Below, one piece after another: positions 59,901-64,000 of a stretch of 64,000 nucleotides of DNA. The DNA is taken from assembly GCF_029227915.1 (NCBI RefSeq), contig NC_079875.1, positions 15,373,001 to 15,437,000 of the forward strand. The letters are read 5' to 3'. Within the stretch, counting starts at the first letter, position 1. Each line of letters starts with the position of its first letter. Under the pieces are notes generated by a model. That model had not been told where the DNA came from. It saw only the letters and a program-made list of their open reading frames with translations, and ran no database searches. Both the position numbers and the translations under genes were made by a program. This DNA comes from Hydractinia symbiolongicarpus. Lineage: Eukaryota; Cnidaria; Hydrozoa; Anthoathecata; Hydractiniidae.

Positions 59901-61103
59901 CATCCAAGCAAAAGAAGTGCGATATTTCTATCGCAGAGATATTAGCAAGTAAACTTTAACTAAAGAGAAAAAAGAAAAAAATTGAACAAAATAGCTGCAA
60001 AATCAAGTTTGTGAATTAATTAAACATTAATTAAATTAGACAACAACAGTAGACAATAATCATGTGCTTTTAATTGTATGTATTTCAGAGTCCTTTGAGG
60101 CATTTGTTTTTTACAATAATAGATTAGAAAAGAAGAACAAGCTAACTCTGGCTTTATTTTTACTTCCAAGTGAACTAAAAAACAGTTCATTTTTTTCTGT
60201 GATTTATCCATTGATTGTTAAATTAGCAATGCCAATTTTTACATACAACATTTTTCTTGTTAATAAGATGCAAAATCAATTTTTTTGATTTGATTGTCTG
60301 TAACAGTCTGTCACAAAAAGCAACGTTGGTAATACAAGTTAACATTTTTAGGTTATAGCAATTACTTTGTTACTATTGCCTCAAGGAGCTGTAAGTCCCT
60401 GTGACCTCAGTCAATTTGGAAATCGGTATACCAACTTTGGGGACATCTAATTTGGGCAGCCGAATTAGAAACATGTAATTTAAAATGCTTGAGAATTTCT
60501 GGATATTTTTGGAGTCTTCAATCACAGAGAAGATTTATTTTCATGAAGAAACTACATTCTTTACTTGTTACCCTAAAGAAAATTTCATCTGCAGCGCTAT
60601 TGACACCCAAAATAATTTTATGGATCAGCCCTCACCTCACCTATTAGTGTGTAAACTGAATATACGTACGGCATATAACAGCATTGACAAACGCACTTTT
60701 GCATCCGCATTGTAATGATTACATTCATATTTTGTTGTGCCATAACTAAGGCTAAACAAATATAAGGATTTTTTTATTCCTGTTCATATACACAAAGCGA
60801 AAAAATCAATATTATTATATTATGTAAACTAATTACATACCAATCTTTATTAATGTGGTTTGTAATTTCTGTTTCTGTTAACGTATCGTTGAAAAAAAGT
60901 GAAGTGATGCATGGTATTACTTCGGTTGTAAAAGTGGTCAAATCTTCAATCGATATGCTTGTTTTGTCCACAATCTCCTGCAAAAATATTTCTGATTGAT
61001 TGTGAAAAAGTGAAATCCATGATAATAAATTGCTGGTTGAGTTCAGATACCCAACTGATTTTAATGAATCAATTATATGTGTTATATTAGCATAAGGTAG
61101 CAT
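41987..61103 (-). CDS. STRA6: STRA6-like multi-pass retinoid receptor/transporter, 19 exons
   Basis: STRA6 proteins bind retinol carriers at the cell surface and pass retinol across the membrane. Exons: 60841-61103, 59482-59503, 59330-59418, 58111-58271, 57223-57343, 55317-55389, 53991-54119, 52977-53107, 52717-52790, 52282-52343, 51925-52069, 50684-50759, 48323-48410, 47765-47813, 47302-47419, 44671-44769, 43692-43855, 42922-43062, 41987-42609. All GT-AG, all phases close: 2628 nt, 875 aa (human 667). Landmarks: an N-terminus with several N-x-S/T sites, GYPGPVVPL after TM1, FLKILFAVFVSMLTYPLFVC, GFKYSTRIIAASVVS, LWPTILIALVFPLLQKIMAS, FNIFLGLVSCFIRIIFS, RRDPGYLAYLGYILLEHQ, HANPILQCFVRLLLET and RWHLFLMLAQNPSLLKFRK. 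The last exon adds an acidic tail of about 170 residues not found in vertebrates, ending YVTFL, a class I PDZ-ligand shape. I cannot separate STRA6 from STRA6-like paralogues by eye. Confidence 0.87.
42680..42910. repeat. CAA/AAC microsatellite
   Basis: Interrupted (AAC)n/(ACA)n run, over 200 bp, in intron 18 of the STRA6-like gene. It starts about a dozen bases after the exon 18 donor. It accounts for the Cys/Leu/Val-rich open frames on the minus strand here. Confidence 0.9.
44100..45770. repeat. Cluster of a dispersed repeat with CCCGTGGAAAAA hairpin end
   Basis: Copies at about 44100-44310, 45232-45300, 45345-45545 and 45563-45765 share GACTAGTCGTTAACCCGTGG, a short hairpin (CCCGTG...CACGGG), CGCCCGTCC, GCATTTTGTGTTTCCATAAC, ACAGACAGAC and a TATTATATAGACTAG junction. 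Partial copies occur at 22935-23038 and, reversed, near 51270-51300 and 51770-51810. Head-to-tail spacing suggests tandem or nested insertion. The class is not certain; a non-autonomous DNA element is my guess. Confidence 0.6.
44910..45122 (-). mobile_element. tRNA-derived SINE, family B copy 2
   Basis: On the minus strand the head reads AAGATGGTGAAGTGGTAGCG (box A region) and later GGTTTCAGGTTCGAGTCTCC (box B GGTTCGAGT). The tail matches the copy at 22441-22622. The anticodon region reads around CTTGTAATC. It lies in intron 15 of the STRA6-like gene. No complete tRNA fold is supported, so it is not a tRNA gene. Confidence 0.7.
45955..46385. repeat. Degenerate tandem repeat, about 100-bp unit
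   Basis: Four drifting copies of a block containing GTTAACACTGGGCTGACC, TTAGTACAGGTAAACAG, GTTGCACATCCGTA and an A-rich spacer. Intronic in the STRA6-like gene. Confidence 0.6.
48465..48688 (+). repeat. Left LTR
   Basis: 224 bp, starting TGTTGATCTTCTATCTAGGC and ending CCTATTTAACA. Contains TATATATATAT shortly before its 3' end. Differs from the right LTR at a single base (GGTTAGTC here, GGTCAGTC there). Confidence 0.95.
48690..48755 (-). other. Antisense copy of initiator tRNA-Met (extended primer-binding site)
   Basis: On the minus strand this reads as initiator tRNA-Met from position 10 to the CCA end: GCGCAGAGGAAGCG (D arm), TGCTGGGCCCATAACCCAG (anticodon arm, CAT), then the T arm GGTGGATCGTAACCACC, acceptor strand and CCA. 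The normal primer-binding site would be the first 18 nt only. Compared with the vertebrate tRNA I recall, the 50-64 pair is changed in a compensatory way, position 16 differs, and position 58, universally A, reads T. Confidence 0.88.
48756..49967 (+). CDS. Truncated copia-type pol: reverse transcriptase and RNase H
   Basis: The open frame extends back into the tRNA copy (to 48702) by chance, but pol-derived sequence starts at about 48756. It lacks the first part of the RT fingers. Visible: LDVKTAFLQGN (first catalytic Asp), LNKVVYGLADASRAWY, and HVDDFLW (the YVDD box with His). Further on are a connection region with RYICGQLNWMSSQSRPD, and RNase H residues YSDASF, STLAAETLAL and HTDNKSL, then KWISTKHQLADVLTK. 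No integrase or protease lies upstream, so it cannot act alone. Confidence 0.9.
   Translation: MVLTMLATYEWECHTLDVKTAFLQGNQIDREVIIKPPKEANTTGVFWKLNKVVYGLADASRAWYLRVKEELIGLGLRMSLFDEALFYWIQDDCCQGLIVIHVDDFLWGGSHDFQVKVISPIRETFLIGSEDYSNFKYVGVNIQQSNGSINYDQKNYVAGMELVKIQNTTDRHRQLSHEEQSNFRYICGQLNWMSSQSRPDISFDVCQLSTKLNCAVVDDVMRANKVVKKLKLDPNISLNFLEFPLQLVLYSDASFGNLQDGSSQSGIFIFLTGVENLMAPITWQSKKIKRVARSTLAAETLALVNGIDTCIWVKNVINEVLNTNLEGILCHTDNKSLFGAAHSTKSLEDKRLRVDMASLRQSINQKEIELKWISTKHQLADVLTKQGAKSTLLMNVLQRGHEE
50263..50486 (+). repeat. Right LTR
   Basis: 224 bp, same ends as the left LTR, preceded by a polypurine tract (AAGAAAATAGAGGGAGA at about 50246-50261) and followed by the AGAAG target duplicate. Confidence 0.95.
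50520..50700 (-). repeat. Triplicated 62-bp unit carrying a 5' splice site
   Basis: ACCTATACC(A/T)TGT occurs at about 50559, 50619 and 50682, each followed by a T-rich stretch and a TAGTGTTAA block. On the minus strand each copy reads ...GGTATAG/GT, the exon 12 end and donor of the STRA6-like gene. Only the 50684 copy is preceded by the complete exon. Confidence 0.75.
52605..52690. repeat. Duplicated AAC-rich unit
   Basis: AACAACAACAACAAAAACAAAAGGTTAACAAT is present twice in tandem in intron 9 of the STRA6-like gene, flanked by further AAC triplets. Confidence 0.75.
53520..53800. repeat. Degenerate tandem repeat, about 85-bp unit
   Basis: Three to four copies with ACATGTGTTAAAACGCTAAC, a GCGATGCCATACCATGTGCA-like block and ACATTACAAGCAT. 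Lies in intron 7 of the STRA6-like gene. Confidence 0.65.
56595..56650 (-). other. tRNA-like fragment (box B only)
   Basis: Minus strand shows CGACACGAGAATGTCG, which could be an anticodon hairpin, followed by GTGTTCGAATC resembling a T-loop. No paired acceptor or D arm is found, so it is more likely a SINE scrap than a tRNA gene. Confidence 0.3.
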
Positions 61104-61488
61104 TTTTCATTTGACTAAAAAAGCAAAATTAAAACAATTCGTAGGTGATTAGTATTATCGAGAAGACAAGTGCAGCGGACAACCATAAATGTATAGCCAA
61201 CAAGAAGAACTTTTACATCTAAACATTTTTTAAGTTATTTTTGCCTAAAAAAAGAATAAATTTATTTTAGAATATAGAATTATTACTGCATCAAGTTTTT
61301 TTCTAAGCATTTGTTAAGTTTGATCATAGAAGCAAACAAGGAAATATTAGAAAACAGTCAATAGTGTCTGCGCACATAGATAAATAGATAGATAGGGGTG
61401 CTTATTCTACATGGCTAACCTCACAAATATCAGGGAATATACCCTGTCTATTATAGAGGGAACATGACCCAGATCAATAGTCCTAGAG

Positions 61489-61683
61489 AAAATGCTCATT
61501 TCAAGCTTCACAGATTCAATTAGGGTGGACAACTTCCTGCAACATCCAACAGCCCACACAGTGTTGGGTTAACCTGGGGCTATGGTAGCATTCACTCGCC
61601 CATTGCCCATGAATCACTGCAAAGTAACCTCAGTCTCTCACACAAAATGTGAGAGTTATAACCCTTCAGCTATGGTGCCAAAT
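61489..61683 (-). mobile_element. tRNA-derived SINE, family A copy 2
   Basis: The minus-strand reading shares ordered blocks with 4544-4758: TGGCACCATAGCTGAAGGG, GTTATAACTCTCACA, CATAGCCCCAGGTTAACCCA, GTTGGATGTTGCAGG and AATGAGCATT. The central block is the best conserved, as in SINEs with a shared core domain. Confidence 0.75.
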
Positions 61684-62834
61684 CACGTGCGATCGCACGC
61701 GCACGCGCCCACACACGCGCGACAGCTGTTCAGGCGTGCGCTTCATCGCATGCGCTAATTACGCTCTTTACTCACGTTAAATAAAAAAAATTAACGAATG
61801 AATTATAAAAGTTGATTTTCTACAGTGTGGTTAATGTCGCCGCTTCAGGCTATGCTTTAATCATTTAACTATTAAAAACTGTATTCCAAAAATCAATCGT
61901 TTTACATAGACAGCTTCACTTGTATCATTAAAAACAGTTTATAACCACTTGTGGTTAAATTAATTTTTTTTTAAAAAAGTTAATTAAATGCCGTGGTGTT
62001 TTTTCCCCGTGTTTAAATTAAATGTGTTTTTTTCTGCCTGTGTGAAATTAAATGTGTGTTGAACATTTTATTTTAAAATTAAATTTAATTTAAAATAAAA
62101 CCTCAATAAAGAAAAAATGACTCCCATTTTTACCATTGTTATAGATAATAGATAACCTACGGAGAAAATATAACCCTTGGAACAAGGTTGGGGATAAAAA
62201 GCACTACAAACAAAATGGCAGACCATTGCAATAAGTGCAACGTGTAGCATGTGTCAGCGTTTCTTCGTTCAATGTTTAAATTTAATTATATATAAATTAC
62301 TTCCTACAACGAACCAAGGTGTTTTGTTAATATATTTAGCACTTTTACACCACTTAAAGAACACTCATGGGACTGATAAGAGTGAAATAAACCAGGAAAA
62401 AAATCGGAAAAACGCACGCGCAAATTTTCTAAAATAGATTTACGCGTGCGATGTGTAGCAGGCATGTTGTTTTCTTCGTGGAATTCTCTGTGTGCCAGAA
62501 TTGTTATAGAGAGCGTGTGGAAATTGTGATTAGAAAACCCCTTTGTGAAAAAAAAATTGAACAATATTTTAGAAAAAGTAAAACAAAATATCAATCTGTT
62601 TCACAGTCAGGTGTTTTTTGTTTACAAAGCTGGCCATAAGCATGATTAAACTATTTGAAAATTATATTTCAATCAACTTGTACTTCCAAAACAACATTCT
62701 TGCTTGCAACCCTCACAATTAATCTTCATATTTATTGAATGGAATCATTGTTTATCAGATTTTTTTTCACTAAATATGGGTAACTTTAATGAATTTTAAC
62801 ATTGTAAATGTAGTTTTTTTTATTTCTTTCATTT

Positions 62835-62890
62835 TCATGTGTTATCATAATCCTACAATATATGCTGCTGCATTGTATGATAACACATGA
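62835..62890. repeat. Hairpin with 15-bp perfect arms
   Basis: TCATGTGTTATCATA at 62835 and its exact reverse complement ending at 62890, with 26 bases between. Probably a relic of a small palindromic element. Confidence 0.75.
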
Positions 62891-63539
62891 ATATATATTT
62901 TTTAATATATATTTTTTGGTAAGCAATCATATTAATTCCGTATGTAAGAAGTCTGTATTTCATTTGAACGCTAACTATTGAAAGTGAATGTACAGGTTAA
63001 GTTCTGTTAACCATAAGGAACAGTAGCACTCTGCTCTGCTTTGTCCGTCATCAAAAAGTGAGTATTCACCAATTTGCACACCATCGCTACCTTGAAGAGG
63101 AAAATAACTTGGCACCAACACAATAGCTTTTTAAACCCAAATCCAAAAAATTACAAAAAATTTAATCGCACCTCTCAGTTGTCTATTGCCCATCCACGGA
63201 CTGAAAACAAAACATTTTTTTAGGATAGCCTTAGTAAAGTAAGGTTATACAGTATCAGGAAGCCTAACATCGTGTATCGTGTATCATGCGCGACAACCAC
63301 AATCCACAACCTTTGTGGTCAAAGGTGAAATAAGGCCATCTTGGCGTAAGTTTCATTGCTTTAATAACAATTTAAATCACAAGCAATTAAAAAAAAATCA
63401 TTGTATTCTCTTTTTACGTTGTGCGTTAGTCAGTTTACATTGGCTGAAGTTTAACGACCTCTTCACATCCTAAAAATCTCAATTAAAATATACATCCGCC
63501 ATAGGTTTTATTCTTGTGTACCTTAATACAGCTTTCGAA

Positions 63540-64000
63540 CTACTTGAGTCAACTTTTGTTGAAATTTCCAAAAAAAAATCTGACATCATAGTTGGCTGTA
63601 TTTACAAGCACCCTGAATTTAATTCCTTTTTTAAAACCAATCTTTAGTAAAACTAACCTTGCAAACATATACATGTCTATGTCCAATCATAAAACTATTT
63701 CGGGAAACCTAATATCAAGTTTCTATGATCATCTACCACAATTTGCACTATTATTTTCTGATTATCATACCAGTAAAATTAACACAAAACAACACTATAG
63801 AGACTGGAAAAATTTTGATGAAGCTGGCTTCAAGGAAAAGTTATCCAGTAAATATTGGGATCAGGTTTTTGATTTTAACGATGTAAATAGCTCTTTTAAT
63901 TCTTTTAACACATTTTTTGACAATAATTTAAATACTTAAATACCTTAAATTGATGACTAAAAAACAAATTAAAACTAAATCTAAGCCGTGGATTACGGCA
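63540..64000 (+). mobile_element. Frame-broken LINE fragment (endonuclease end), runs off window
   Basis: Near 63575 one frame reads SDIIVGCIYKHPEFNSFF, a signature of LINE apurinic endonucleases. After a shift the frame at about 63690-63939 gives GNLISSFYDHLPQFALLFSD, with the S-D-H-x-P endonuclease motif altered to Y-D-H-x-P, then RDWKNFDEAGF. After another shift the end reads LMTKKQIKTKSKPWIT, typical of the linker before reverse transcriptase in CR1/jockey-like LINEs. Two frame changes and a stop show it is dead. The rest lies outside the window. Confidence 0.7.

Larger units (their letters stand above)
61104..63539. other. Upstream of STRA6-like gene
   Basis: Contains a SINE (61489-61683), a short CpG-rich patch of CACGCGC-type repeats at about 61685-61755, a hairpin (62835-62890), and AT-rich DNA. 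No gene is supported. The promoter of the STRA6-like gene should lie just above 61103, but no core element stands out. Confidence 0.5.

Overview
The window looks like a cnidarian nuclear chromosome, probably hydrozoan. It is AT-rich, its genes are split into short exons with GT-AG introns, there is no bacterial-style gene packing, and it carries many small DNA transposons, SINEs and retroelement pieces. The species call is inference. The gene calls rest on protein similarity judged by eye and on exon chains whose reading phases close exactly.

Layout. (1) 1841-10981, plus strand: CHAF1A, the large subunit of chromatin assembly factor 1, 13 exons, 791 codons, with MITEs and a SINE in its introns. 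(2) 14177-15589, minus: single-exon LARP6-like RNA-binding protein, convergent with CHAF1A. (3) 18689-20833, minus: a three-exon GNAT-type acetyltransferase. (4) 21480-24846, minus: AAGAB (alpha/gamma-adaptin-binding protein p34), 7 exons, 259 codons. (5) 26571-27808: wreckage of an ORF with a one-base frame break, and a dead pogo/Tigger-type transposase. (6) 27809-34230: long repeat-rich stretch with no convincing gene. (7) 34392-37360, plus: an apparently undescribed secreted peptide precursor built from seven tiny phase-1 exons, with an acidic middle and a strongly cationic Arg-rich C-terminus ending Phe-Gly-Lys-Lys. (8) 38794-39714, plus: a coiled-coil gene with two frame breaks. (9) 41987-61103, minus: a 19-exon STRA6-like (retinol receptor/transporter family) membrane protein gene of 875 codons. 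(10) 63540-64000: fragment of a LINE that runs off the window.

The most striking observation is in intron 12 of the STRA6-like gene. A 2,022-bp Ty1/copia-type LTR element (48465-50486) has near-identical LTRs and a perfect 5-bp target duplication. Its primer-binding site is not 18 nt but a 66-nt antisense copy of initiator tRNA-Met from the CCA end back to position 10, fused directly into the middle of the reverse transcriptase domain. The only change in an otherwise invariant loop is at position 58, the m1A site, and the copy stops next to position 9, an m1G site. This reads as a fossil of reverse transcription running through its primer tRNA and then switching template, deleting gag, protease and integrase in one event.

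The genes are not a functional cluster: chromatin assembly, mRNA binding, clathrin-adaptor assembly, acetyl transfer and retinoid uptake are ordinary housekeeping or cell-surface roles that happen to be neighbours.
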